Source: Nitrogeniibacter mangrovi (lineage in GTDB: Bacteria; Pseudomonadota; Gammaproteobacteria; Burkholderiales; Rhodocyclaceae). From it: DNA of 64,000 nucleotides. Within the stretch, counting starts at the first letter, position 1. Every line of letters begins with the position of its first letter. This document shows positions 46,691 to 55,117 of this stretch, one piece after another. The notes beneath the pieces were generated by a model. That model had not been told where the DNA came from, did no database searches, and saw only the letters and a program-made list of their open reading frames with translations. The position numbers and the translations under genes were made by a program. The stretch lies in assembly GCF_010983895.1 (NCBI RefSeq), contig NZ_CP048836.1, positions 3,162,001 to 3,226,000 on the forward strand, written 5' to 3'.

Positions 46691-47680
46691 ATGGCCAGAG
46701 ATGACGCCTTCTCACCGCTCGATTGCCTGGCATTGGCGCGCCGCGTACTGGCCATCGAGGCCGGCGCGGTCGCGGCGCTGGCCGACCGTCTCGACGACCG
46801 CTTCGCCGAGGCCGTCCGGCTCGTCCTCGACGCCCACGGCCGGGTGATCGTCACCGGCATCGGCAAGACCGGCCACGTGGGCCGCAAGCTCGCCGCCACC
46901 CTCGCCAGTACCGGCACGCCCGCCTACTTCGTACATGCCGCCGAGGCCGCCCACGGCGACCTGGGCATGATCACGCCCGACGACGTGGTGATCGCGCTGT
47001 CCAACTCCGGCTCGAGCGAAGAGGTGCTCACCATCGTGCCCCAGGTCAAGCGCCAGGGCGCGCGTCTCGTCGCCATGACCGGCAACCCCGATTCGCCGCT
47101 GGCGCGCGAGGCCGACGTGCATCTGGATGCCGGCGTCGCCGAAGAGGCCTGTCCGCTGAATCTCGCCCCCACGGCGAGCACCACTGCGGCGATGGCCCTG
47201 GGCGATGCGCTCGCCGTGGCGCTGCTCGAAGCGCGCGGCTTCGGCGAGACCGACTTCGCCCGCAGCCATCCGGGCGGCGCACTCGGACGCCGCCTGCTCA
47301 CCCACGTACGCGACGTGATGCGCACCGGCGCCGGGTTGCCCGTCGTCACCACCGCCGCCTCGCTCGCCGACGCGCTCGTGCCCATGTCGCAAGGCGGCAT
47401 GGGCATGGTGATCGTCATGGATGCGGGCCAGCCGCCCGCCGGCATCTTCACCGACGGCGACCTGCGTCGCGCCCTGGCACGCGAAGGCGATCTGCGCGAA
47501 GCGCGGATCGGCGAACTCATGACCCGCGCACCGCGTCACATCGGCCCCGACGCCCTGGCGGCCGAGGCCGCCCAGCTCATGGAAGCGCACCGCATCAACC
47601 AGCTGCTCGTCCTCGACGAGGGGGGGCAGCTGGCCGGCGCGCTCAACATGCACGACCTGATGCAGGCCAAGGTCATCTGA
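46691..47680 (+). CDS. kdsD: Arabinose-5-phosphate isomerase
   Basis: 329 aa. The SIS domain (~40-185) carries GIGKTGHVGRKLAATLASTG, FVHAAEAAHGDLGM and ALSNSGSSEEVL; two CBS domains follow (~205-260 and ~270-328). It converts ribulose-5-phosphate to arabinose-5-phosphate, the first step to Kdo. It is 1 bp from lptC. The Kdo-8-phosphate phosphatase gene kdsC, usually between kdsD and lptC, is absent. Confidence 0.95.
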   Translation: MARDDAFSPLDCLALARRVLAIEAGAVAALADRLDDRFAEAVRLVLDAHGRVIVTGIGKTGHVGRKLAATLASTGTPAYFVHAAEAAHGDLGMITPDDVVIALSNSGSSEEVLTIVPQVKRQGARLVAMTGNPDSPLAREADVHLDAGVAEEACPLNLAPTASTTAAMALGDALAVALLEARGFGETDFARSHPGGALGRRLLTHVRDVMRTGAGLPVVTTAASLADALVPMSQGGMGMVIVMDAGQPPAGIFTDGDLRRALAREGDLREARIGELMTRAPRHIGPDALAAEAAQLMEAHRINQLLVLDEGGQLAGALNMHDLMQAKVI

Positions 47681-47681
47681 G

Positions 47682-48251
47682 ATGCGCCTGACGCTCCAGC
47701 ACGCCTTCCCCGTCATCGCCCTGACCGTCCTCGCAGCGGGCAGCTTCTGGCTGGAGCGCGCCACCCGTGGCCCCGGCACCGCGGTCGAGGCCAGCGAGGA
47801 GCAAGGCCCCGACATCATCGTCGAGCAGATGGCGCTGACCCGCTTCGACATCAACGGCAAGCCCCACTACTACCTGGACGCCCGCGAGATGCGACACCTG
47901 CCCGGCCAGGCGCACTCCCGACTGACCGACCCGGTCGTCCACCTGGTCCGTGACGCCCTCGACATGCGCCTGGCCTCGCGCAGCGCCGACGTGCGCGACG
48001 ACGGCGATCGGGTGGACATGGCCGGCAACGTGCGCGGCGAACGCACCATTCCCGGCGAACCGACCACCCATTTCGCCTCCGAATCGCTCATCGTCTGGCC
48101 CAATGTCGAGTCGGCCAAGTCGCTCGATCCGGTCACCATCACCCAGGACGGCGCCACCGCGCGCGGCGACACCATGACGGCCGACAACGTCTTCGGCGTG
48201 ATGACCTTAACCGGCCATGTGCAGGCGCACATGCCCATCAAGCGGAAATGA
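47682..48251 (+). CDS. lptC: LPS export protein LptC
   Basis: 189 aa. An N-terminal membrane anchor ([20 protein letters not shown]) is followed by the periplasmic LptC jelly roll: [34 protein letters not shown] and [20 protein letters not shown]. It passes LPS from LptBFG to LptA. It overlaps lptA by 4 bp. Confidence 0.93.
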   Translation: MRLTLQHAFPVIALTVLAAGSFWLERATRGPGTAVEASEEQGPDIIVEQMALTRFDINGKPHYYLDAREMRHLPGQAHSRLTDPVVHLVRDALDMRLASRSADVRDDGDRVDMAGNVRGERTIPGEPTTHFASESLIVWPNVESAKSLDPVTITQDGATARGDTMTADNVFGVMTLTGHVQAHMPIKRK

Positions 48252-48844
48252 CCATGACACCTCGTGTGCCCCTGCTCATCGTCGGCCTGCTCGGCCTCCT
48301 CTCTCCACTGGCCCACGCCGAACGCGCCGACCGCGGCAAACCGGTCAACATCGAAGCGGACAAGGCCACCGTCGACGAGCGCAAGAAGGTGCATATCTTC
48401 GAAGGCCGCGTCGTGCTCACCCAGGGCACGCTCCAGATCAAGGGCGACCGCCTCACCGTCACCCAGGACGGAGACGGTTTCCAGAAAGGCGTGGCCACCA
48501 GCGAGGACGGACTGGCCTCGTTCCGCCAGCGTCGCGACGGCAGCGGCGAGTACGTGAACGGTCAGGCCAAGCGCATCGAATACGACGGCCGCACCCAGAA
48601 AACCTACCTGTATACCAACGCCCACGTGGTCAGCGGCAAGGACGAGGTACGCGGTCAGTACATCCAGTACGACGGCTACACCGGCCAGTACGTGGTCACC
48701 AACAGCGGCTCGAGTCAGGCCAACTCCGGCGGCGGCCGCGTGCGCGCCGTGATCCAGCCCAAGCAACCGGCGGCCGACGCGGCACCGGCAACGACGCCTG
48801 CGCCGTCCGACGCCGCGCCCGCCACCGACGCGCCCGCCCAGTAA
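48248..48844 (+). CDS. lptA: LPS transport periplasmic protein LptA
   Basis: 198 aa. A signal peptide ending in PLAHA is followed by the OstA-like beta domain: [40 protein letters not shown], then [20 protein letters not shown]. An Ala/Pro-rich tail of ~30 residues closes it. LptA bridges the periplasm for LPS. The ATPase gene lptB and rpoN, which normally follow, are not here; an enoyl-CoA hydratase gene comes next. Confidence 0.93.
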   Translation: MTMTPRVPLLIVGLLGLLSPLAHAERADRGKPVNIEADKATVDERKKVHIFEGRVVLTQGTLQIKGDRLTVTQDGDGFQKGVATSEDGLASFRQRRDGSGEYVNGQAKRIEYDGRTQKTYLYTNAHVVSGKDEVRGQYIQYDGYTGQYVVTNSGSSQANSGGGRVRAVIQPKQPAADAAPATTPAPSDAAPATDAPAQ

Positions 48845-48861
48845 TCCAGGAGACAGCACGC

Positions 48862-49638
48862 ATGACCCCCGAACACATTCTCGTCGAGACCCGTGGCCGC
48901 GTCGGCCTCATCACCCTCAACCGCCCCAAGGCGCTCAACGCGCTCAACGATGCCCTGGTCGACGAGATCGGCCAGGCGCTCGACCGTTTCGAGGCCGACG
49001 ACGAGATCGGCGCCGTCGTCATCACCGGGTCGGAGAAGGCCTTCGCCGCCGGCGCCGACATCGGCGCCATGGCCGGCTTTTCCTATATGGACGCCTACCT
49101 GGGCGACTACATCACCCGCAACTGGGAACGGGTCAAGACCTGCCGCAAACCCATCATCGCCGCGGTGGCGGGCTTTGCCCTCGGCGGCGGCTGCGAGATG
49201 GCCATGGCCTGCGACATCATCATCGCCGCCGACACCGCCCGCTTCGGCCAGCCCGAGGTCAAGCTCGGCATCCTGCCCGGCGCCGGTGGCACCCAGCGTC
49301 TGCCGCGCGCGGTCGGCAAGGCCAAGGCCATGGACCTGTGCCTCACCGCCCGCATGATGGACGCCGAGGAAGCCGAGCGCGCCGGACTGGTCTCCCGCGT
49401 GGTCCCGGCCGAGCGTCTGCTCGACGAAGCCCTCGCCGCCGCCGAGACCATCGCCGGCTACTCGCTCCCGGTGATCATGATGATCAAGGAATCGATCAAC
49501 CGCGCCTACGAATCCGGTCTGTCCGAGGGCCTGCTGTTCGAGCGTCGGCAGTTCCATTCCGCCTTCGCCCTGGAAGACCAGAAGGAAGGCATGGCCGCGT
49601 TCGTCGAAAAACGCCCCGCCCACTTCAAGCACCGCTGA
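48862..49638 (+). CDS. Enoyl-CoA hydratase
   Basis: 258 aa from the ATG at 48862, with CAGGAGA upstream. This crotonase-fold enzyme has [20 protein letters not shown], the oxyanion-hole [11 protein letters not shown] and [19 protein letters not shown], and both catalytic Glu regions (GGGCEMA and [20 protein letters not shown]). These match short-chain enoyl-CoA hydratases of fatty acid or PHB-linked beta-oxidation. It lies 17 bp after lptA but is functionally unrelated; it may relate to the phasin downstream. The exact chain-length preference cannot be told. Confidence 0.93.
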   Translation: MTPEHILVETRGRVGLITLNRPKALNALNDALVDEIGQALDRFEADDEIGAVVITGSEKAFAAGADIGAMAGFSYMDAYLGDYITRNWERVKTCRKPIIAAVAGFALGGGCEMAMACDIIIAADTARFGQPEVKLGILPGAGGTQRLPRAVGKAKAMDLCLTARMMDAEEAERAGLVSRVVPAERLLDEALAAAETIAGYSLPVIMMIKESINRAYESGLSEGLLFERRQFHSAFALEDQKEGMAAFVEKRPAHFKHR

Positions 49639-49700
49639 CCCCGCCCCACTACCGGCCCGCACCACGCGGGCCGGCTGCCCAGCCGTCATGCTTCCGTCTT

Positions 49701-49717
49701 TTTGCTGCAACAGCAAA
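49701..49717. promoter_or_regulatory. Inverted repeat upstream of phaP, candidate regulator site
   Basis: TTTGCTG-CAA-CAGCAAA is a perfect 7-bp inverted repeat around a 3-nt spacer, about 240 bp upstream of phaP. The TGC...GCA symmetry is reminiscent of PhaR-type sites; assignment to PhaR is inference. Confidence 0.45.
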
Positions 49718-49832
49718 CACTTAGACTGCACCCACCGACGCAAGCCATCGGCACCAACTGCCGCAACGCACATACCGCCGCAAAGCAACTGAAACAAGTT
49801 GTTGCTTTTTCAGCGTTATTTTCGAACGACCG

Positions 49833-49855
49833 TATTTTGTGCATTGCACAAAATA
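49833..49855. promoter_or_regulatory. Perfect 23-bp inverted repeat abutting the phaP promoter
   Basis: The 10-bp arms TATTTTGTGC and GCACAAAATA are separated by ATT and end 1 bp before the -35 hexamer. This is a strong operator candidate for the PHA regulator PhaR or another dimeric repressor. Confidence 0.65.
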
Positions 49856-49856
49856 G

Positions 49857-49884
49857 TTGACATGGCCGAATCGTCTTCTATAAT
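49857..49884 (+). promoter_or_regulatory. phaP: Consensus sigma-70 promoter of phaP
   Basis: TTGACA (49857-49862) and TATAAT (49879-49884) match both hexamers perfectly, with a 16-nt spacer. The predicted start is near 49891, giving a ~55-nt leader. A weaker repeat (ATGTTGC-ATC-GCAATAT, 49892-49908) overlies the start region. Confidence 0.85.
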
Positions 49885-49945
49885 TCGAACCATGTTGCAT
49901 CGCAATATCTCTTTTATAGCAACACACCATCGATAGGAGAAGTTC

Positions 49946-50521
49946 ATGTTCGCTACCCCCGAGCAAGTGGCCGCCACCAACAAGGCCAACGTCGAAACCA
50001 TGCTGACCCTGGCCAACGCTGCCTTCGCCAGCGTCGAGCGCCTGGCCGCGCTCAACCTGAACACCGCCCGCAGCTTCATGGAAGACGGCGTGACCAACAC
50101 CAAGGCCCTGATGGGTGCCAAGGACGTTCAGGAGTTCGTGAGCCTGCAGACCGCCATGGCCCAGCCGGCCGTCGAGAAAGTGGTCGCCTACGCTCGCAGC
50201 GTGTACGAAATCGCCACCCAGAACCAGGACGAAGTGTCCAAGCTGATGGAAGGCCAGATGGCTGAAGTCAACAAGGGTGTGGCCGCTGCGCTGGACAAGG
50301 CTGCCAAGTCCGCTCCGGCTGGCTCCGACGTGGCCGTGGCCGCCGTCAAGTCCGCCATCGCTGCTGCCAACTCGGCTTACGACAGCATGAGCAAGGCTGC
50401 CAAGCAGGTTGCCGAGATCGCCGAAGCCAACGTGGCTGCCGCGACCAACGCCACCGTCAAGGCCGTCGGTACCGCTCAGAAAGCTGCGCCGAAGACCACC
50501 GCTGCCAAGAAAGCCGCCTGA
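49946..50521 (+). CDS. phaP: Phasin family protein (PHA granule coat)
   Basis: 191 aa, alpha-helical, rich in Ala. It begins MFATPEQVAATNKANVETML, matching the phasin_2 family (KANVETMLTLANAAFASVER, LNLNTARSFMEDGVTNTKAL), and ends in an Ala/Lys-rich tail. Phasins coat polyhydroxyalkanoate granules. A good ribosome site (AGGAGA) precedes the ATG. Strong promoter, strong terminator and single-gene arrangement agree with very high expression when PHA accumulates. The PHA synthase and phaR genes are not in the window. Confidence 0.95.
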   Translation: MFATPEQVAATNKANVETMLTLANAAFASVERLAALNLNTARSFMEDGVTNTKALMGAKDVQEFVSLQTAMAQPAVEKVVAYARSVYEIATQNQDEVSKLMEGQMAEVNKGVAAALDKAAKSAPAGSDVAVAAVKSAIAAANSAYDSMSKAAKQVAEIAEANVAAATNATVKAVGTAQKAAPKTTAAKKAA

Positions 50522-50540
50522 TCGGTCTTTCCTGCCAGTC

Positions 50541-50570
50541 GAAAAAGCCCCGCAAGTGCGGGGCTTTTTC
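50541..50570 (+). terminator. Rho-independent terminator of phaP
   Basis: A perfect 13-bp stem (GAAAAAGCCCCGC/GCGGGGCTTTTTC) with the loop AAGT lies 20 bp after the phaP stop. Symmetric A- and T-runs make it usable in both directions. Confidence 0.92.
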
Positions 50571-50752
50571 TTTGGGCGTGACCCGTCCGTCCGGGGTGGG
50601 CGAGAGCGCCCATCCAATGATCGGAGAACAGCCGCTCGTCCGAGACACATCGGCCGTTCTTCGTTGCCGTAAGCCGCGCCGCCGCCCAGGCAATGACGAA
50701 GGACGGGAGCGGCGTCCGAGCCGTCACCCGCCCCGCGTCGACACCTGCGAAC

Positions 50753-51484
50753 TCAAGCGGCCTCGGCCGGATAGTGATGCGGGAACAGGCGGCGCATCTC
50801 CGCCTCGATCCACTGCTCCGCCCGCCGGTTGATTTCCTCGGTCGTCAGCCCCTCGCCCTCGATGACCGGACCGATGCTCACCACGATCTCGCCCGGCGTC
50901 TTCACGAAGGCGTTGCGACGCCAGAACTCGCCCGCGTTGTGAGCGATCGGCACCACCGGCGCGCCGGTGTGCGACGCCAGCCAGGCCCCGCCCGGCTTGT
51001 AACGCCGGGTCGTCCCCGGCGCCACCCGCGTCCCCTCGGGGAACACCACCACCCAGAAACCTTCGGCGAGCCGCTCGCGACCCTGTTCGACCACCTGCGC
51101 CAGGGCGTCCTTACCCGCCGCCCGGTCGATGGCGATCATCGGCATCCGCGCCAGCCCCCAGCCGAAGAACGGCAGGCGCAGCAGCTCGCGCTTGAGCACG
51201 AAGCAGATCGGCGGCAGGATGCGTTGCAGGGCAATCGTCTCCCACGCGGACTGGTGCTTGCACAAGGCCACCGCGGGCCGGTCGGGCAGATGCTCGGTGC
51301 CGATCACCCGGTGGCGGATGCCGAGCAGGTGACGGATGAACCACATGGCGATGCTCGTCCACCCGCCGATGATCCGGTAGCGGGTCTGGGGCGCCAGCGG
51401 CGTGACGAGCAGCGCAACGGCCGCGAAGACCGGGGTGATCAGGAGCAGCACGAGCGCGAACAGCGCGGAGCGAATCAGGGCCAT
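50753..51484 (-). CDS. plsC: 1-acyl-sn-glycerol-3-phosphate acyltransferase
   Basis: 243 aa from the ATG at 51484. An N-terminal membrane helix is followed by acyltransferase block I CKHQSAWETIAL, which reads HX4E where most have HX4D, block II KRELLRLPFFGWGL and block III VVFPEGTRVAPG. It should add the second acyl chain to lysophosphatidic acid. It starts 7 bp after gmhB, and plsC after glyQS-gmhB is a common betaproteobacterial order. Confidence 0.9.
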   Translation of the reverse strand: MALIRSALFALVLLLITPVFAAVALLVTPLAPQTRYRIIGGWTSIAMWFIRHLLGIRHRVIGTEHLPDRPAVALCKHQSAWETIALQRILPPICFVLKRELLRLPFFGWGLARMPMIAIDRAAGKDALAQVVEQGRERLAEGFWVVVFPEGTRVAPGTTRRYKPGGAWLASHTGAPVVPIAHNAGEFWRRNAFVKTPGEIVVSIGPVIEGEGLTTEEINRRAEQWIEAEMRRLFPHHYPAEAA

Positions 51485-51491
51485 CGGGGTC

Positions 51492-52025
51492 TCAGTCCAG
51501 CAAGGCGTCGACCACGGCGGCGAGGTCGGGATAGATATGGGTGCCCGGCGGCAGGGCCGGGTCGTCGCGGGTTTTCTCCCCCTTGCCGGTGAGCACGAGG
51601 TACGGCTCGCAGCCGACCGCGGCGCCGGCCTGCATGTCGCGCAGGCTGTCGCCGACGATGGGCACCCCGCCCAGATCGACATTGAAGCGCGATTCGATCT
51701 GCTTGAGCAGCCCCGGCTTGGGCTTGCGGCAGTCGCAGGTCGAATCGGCGGCATGCGGACAGAAGAAGATCCCGTCGAGCCGACCGCCGACCTGCGCCAG
51801 GGCCTCCACCATGCGGCCGTTGATCGCGTTGAGCATGTCCATGCCAAACAGGCCGCGACCGACGCCGGACTGGTTGGAGGCGATCACCACCCGCCAGCCG
51901 GACTGGTTCAGCCGGGCGATCGCTTCGAGCGAGCCGGGAATCGGCTCCCACTCCTCGGGCGACTTGATGAACTGGTCGGAGTCCTTGTTGATGACCCCGT
52001 CACGATCGAGCACGATGAATTTCAT
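51492..52025 (-). CDS. gmhB: D-glycero-beta-D-manno-heptose 1,7-bisphosphate 7-phosphatase
   Basis: 177 aa, HAD phosphatase. The catalytic motif is VLDRDGVINKDSD (residues ~5-17), motif II is VVIASNQSGVGRG, and the zinc-binding loop CPHAADSTCDCRKPKPG is present, as is GDSLRDMQAG. It dephosphorylates the heptose bisphosphate in ADP-heptose synthesis for the LPS core. It starts 22 bp after glyS. Confidence 0.93.
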   Translation of the reverse strand: MKFIVLDRDGVINKDSDQFIKSPEEWEPIPGSLEAIARLNQSGWRVVIASNQSGVGRGLFGMDMLNAINGRMVEALAQVGGRLDGIFFCPHAADSTCDCRKPKPGLLKQIESRFNVDLGGVPIVGDSLRDMQAGAAVGCEPYLVLTGKGEKTRDDPALPPGTHIYPDLAAVVDALLD

Positions 52026-52047
52026 GGCGACTCCGCGCGCGGCGCGC

Positions 52048-54132
52048 TCAGACCGACAGCCGCGACAGGTCGGCGACCCGGTTCATCTGCCCCGCCAGGG
52101 CGCCGAGCAGGGCCAGGCGGTTGGCGCGGATGAGCGGCTCCTCGGCCATCACCATCACCTCGTCGAAGAAGCGGTCCACCGCCTCGCGCAGACCGGCGAG
52201 CGAGCGTAGCGATTCGGTGTAGTCCTCGTTGTCGAAGTGCGCACGCACCTGCGGCGCGAGGGCGTTGAGCTGATCGAACAAGGCCTTTTCGGCGGCTTCC
52301 TGGAACAGGGTCACGTCGGGCTCGCCCGGCACCGTGTCGGCCTTCTTGAGGATATTGACGATGCGCTTGTTGGCGGCCGCCAGCGCCTCGGCCTCGGGCA
52401 GGGCCTGGAAGGCCTGCACCGCGGCGAGCTTGGCCGGGACCAGATCGATCCGGGTCGGATCGAGCGCGAGCACCGCGTCGATCGCCTCGGGGGCATGGCC
52501 GGCATCGCGCAGCAGGTTGCGCAGGCGCTCCTGGAAGAAGCCCTGCAACGGCGCCCGCGGGTCTTCGCTCAACGCACCGGCAGCGAAGCCGGCAGCGGCG
52601 TCGTCGATGAGGGCGGCCAGATCCAGCGGCAGCGGCGTCTCCATGAGGATGCGCAGCACGCCGAGGGCCGCGCGGCGCAGGCCGAACGGATCCTTGTCGC
52701 CAGTCGGTAGCTGACCGATGCCGAAGAAGCCGACCAGGGCGTCGAGCTTTTCCGCCAGCGCCACCGCGGCGGCCACGTTGCCCTCGGGCAGCGCGTCGCC
52801 GGCAAAGCGCGGTTGGTAATGCGCCTCGATGGCATTGGCGACGACCTCGCCCTCACCATCGTGCAGCGCGTAGTAACGGCCCATGGTGCCCTGCAGTTCG
52901 GGGAACTCGCCGACCATCTCGGTCACCAGATCGGCCTTGGCGAGGCGGGCGGCGCGCTGGGCCGCGCTGCGGTCGGCGCCCAGCCGATGCGCGACGGCAC
53001 CGGCGAGGGTCTCGAGCCGTTCGACGCGTTCGAGCAGCGAACCGAGCTTGTTGTGATAGACCACGTTGGCGAGCCGCTCGACGCGGCTGGCCAACGGCTG
53101 CTTGCGGTCGGTGTCGAAGAAGAAACGCGCATCGGCCAGACGCGGGCGCACCACGCGCTGGTTGCCGAGGACGATGTTGGACGGGTCCTGCACATGCATG
53201 TTGGACACGATCAGGAAGCGGTTGAGCAGCGTGCCGTCGGCGTCGAACAGGGGGAAGTACTTCTGGTTGGCACGCATGGTCAGGATCAGGCATTCCTGCG
53301 GCACGGCGAGGAACTCCTCGTCGAACTGGCCGACATACACCGTCGGGTGCTCCACCAGCGCAGCGACCTCGTCGAGCAGATCGCCGTACTCGCCCAGCAG
53401 CGCGCCCTGCCGTGCGGCCTCTTCCACCAGCTGCTTGTCGATGTTGGCGCGGCGCTCGTCGAAGCACGGCACCACCTTGCCCTCGGCCAGCAGCGTGGCC
53501 TCGTAGGCATCGGCATTGGCCAGCGCGATCTCGCCCCGGCTCATGAAGCGGTGGCCGCGGGTGACCTTGCCGGCGTCCAGATCCAGCACCCGGCCCGGCA
53601 CCACGCGGTCGCCATGGAGCATCACCAGCTTGTGCACCGGGCGCACGAACTGCGCGTCCCCGGCGCCCCAGCGCATCACCTTGGGAATCGGCAGCGCCTT
53701 GACGGCGGCGCTCACCGCGTCGGAGAGCACCTCGTCGAGCTTCGCGCCCGGCACCGTCGAGGTGTAGAAAAGCGCCTCGGCCTTGCCGTCCATGCGCCGC
53801 TCGAAGCGGGCGATCTCGCTCTCGGCGATGCCCTTGGCGGCGAGTTTCTTGAGCAGCGGCGCCTTGGGCGTACCGTCCGCCTCCAGCGCCACCGACACCG
53901 GCATGATTTTCTCGGTCACCTCTTTCGCAGCGCCCTCGGACAGCACCTTGCCCACGGTCACCGCCAGCCGGCGCGGCGAGGCGAAGGGGCGCACGGCGGC
54001 GTCCTGGGCGGCCAGGCCACGGGCGACGAGCTCCTTGTGGATGGTGTGGGCGAAGGTCTCACCCAGGCGCGGCAGAGCCTTGGGCGGCAGCTCTTCGGTC
54101 AGCAGTTCGACCAGCAGGGTCGCGTCGGACAT
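52048..54132 (-). CDS. glyS: Glycine-tRNA ligase beta subunit
   Basis: 694 aa from the ATG at 54132 ([20 protein letters not shown]), which overlaps the glyQ stop by one base. The beta-subunit pattern is intact, including [23 protein letters not shown] and [18 protein letters not shown], plus a C-terminal anticodon-binding/DALR-like helical part. With GlyQ it forms the bacterial alpha2beta2 enzyme. Confidence 0.97.
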   Translation of the reverse strand: MSDATLLVELLTEELPPKALPRLGETFAHTIHKELVARGLAAQDAAVRPFASPRRLAVTVGKVLSEGAAKEVTEKIMPVSVALEADGTPKAPLLKKLAAKGIAESEIARFERRMDGKAEALFYTSTVPGAKLDEVLSDAVSAAVKALPIPKVMRWGAGDAQFVRPVHKLVMLHGDRVVPGRVLDLDAGKVTRGHRFMSRGEIALANADAYEATLLAEGKVVPCFDERRANIDKQLVEEAARQGALLGEYGDLLDEVAALVEHPTVYVGQFDEEFLAVPQECLILTMRANQKYFPLFDADGTLLNRFLIVSNMHVQDPSNIVLGNQRVVRPRLADARFFFDTDRKQPLASRVERLANVVYHNKLGSLLERVERLETLAGAVAHRLGADRSAAQRAARLAKADLVTEMVGEFPELQGTMGRYYALHDGEGEVVANAIEAHYQPRFAGDALPEGNVAAAVALAEKLDALVGFFGIGQLPTGDKDPFGLRRAALGVLRILMETPLPLDLAALIDDAAAGFAAGALSEDPRAPLQGFFQERLRNLLRDAGHAPEAIDAVLALDPTRIDLVPAKLAAVQAFQALPEAEALAAANKRIVNILKKADTVPGEPDVTLFQEAAEKALFDQLNALAPQVRAHFDNEDYTESLRSLAGLREAVDRFFDEVMVMAEEPLIRANRLALLGALAGQMNRVADLSRLSV

Positions 54133-55061
54133 CACGCGGCCTCCTTGTTGTTGGGTTTGTCGGCCTCGTCGCACATGGGGAAGCCGAGTGCCTCGCGCGA
54201 GGCATGGTAGGCCGCCGCGACGCTGCGCGACAGGTTGCGGATGCGGCCGATGTAGGCGGCGCGCTCGGTCACCGAGATGGCGCCGCGCGCATCGAGCATG
54301 TTGAAGGTGTGCCCCGCCTTGAGCACCATCTCGTAGGCCGGCAGCGCCAGGTTCTGCTCCATCAGCCGCTTGGCCTCGCTCTCGTAGTTGGAGAACAGCG
54401 AGAACAGGAAGTCCACGTTGGCATGTTCGAAGTTGTAGGTGGACTGCTCCACCTCGTTCTGGTGGAACACGTCGCCGTAGGTCACCGCGCGGCCATCCGG
54501 CCCGACCGACCAGATCAGGTCATAGACGTTCTCCACGCCCTGCAGGTACATGGCCAGCCGCTCGAGGCCGTAGGTGATCTCGCCGAGCACCGGCTTGCAG
54601 TCGATGCCGCCGACCTGCTGGAAGTAGGTGAACTGGGTCACCTCCATGCCGTCGAGCCACACCTCCCAGCCCAGGCCCCAGGCGCCCAGGGTGGGGTTCT
54701 CCCAGTCGTCCTCGACGAAGCGGATGTCGTGCACCATCGGGTCGATGCCCAGCGCGCGCAGCGAATCCAGATACAGCTCCTGGATGTTCAGCGGCGAGGG
54801 CTTGAGCACCACCTGGTATTGGTAGTAGTGCTGCAGACGGTTCGGATTCTCGCCGTAGCGCCCGTCCTTGGGGCGGCGCGAGGGCTGCACATAGGCCGCG
54901 TTCCACGGCTCGGGGCCGATGGCGCGCAGGAAGGTGGCGGTGTGCGAAGTGCCGGCGCCGACCTCGAGATCGTAGGGCTGGAGCAGCACGCAGCCATGCT
55001 CGCCCCAGAATTTCTGCAGGCGCAGGATGACTTCTTGAAAGGTCGGTTTGTTTGCAGTCAT
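54132..55061 (-). CDS. glyQ: Glycine-tRNA ligase alpha subunit
   Basis: 309 aa from the ATG at 55061 ([20 protein letters not shown]). Class II synthetase motifs occur in order: [60 protein letters not shown] and [14 protein letters not shown]. It is the catalytic half of glycyl-tRNA synthetase. A P-type ATPase gene ends 57 bp upstream. Confidence 0.97.
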   Translation of the reverse strand: MTANKPTFQEVILRLQKFWGEHGCVLLQPYDLEVGAGTSHTATFLRAIGPEPWNAAYVQPSRRPKDGRYGENPNRLQHYYQYQVVLKPSPLNIQELYLDSLRALGIDPMVHDIRFVEDDWENPTLGAWGLGWEVWLDGMEVTQFTYFQQVGGIDCKPVLGEITYGLERLAMYLQGVENVYDLIWSVGPDGRAVTYGDVFHQNEVEQSTYNFEHANVDFLFSLFSNYESEAKRLMEQNLALPAYEMVLKAGHTFNMLDARGAISVTERAAYIGRIRNLSRSVAAAYHASREALGFPMCDEADKPNNKEAA

Positions 55062-55117
55062 GAGCGTGGCGGCGAGCGTGGGCCCGCCGCGTTGGAGCAA
55101 AAGCGCAATTTTACTGG

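Noticed and set aside
55062-55117. Possible T-box or glycine riboswitch before glyQ
   Set aside because: Only 56 bp of non-coding sequence, with no specifier, antiterminator or aptamer-like structure.
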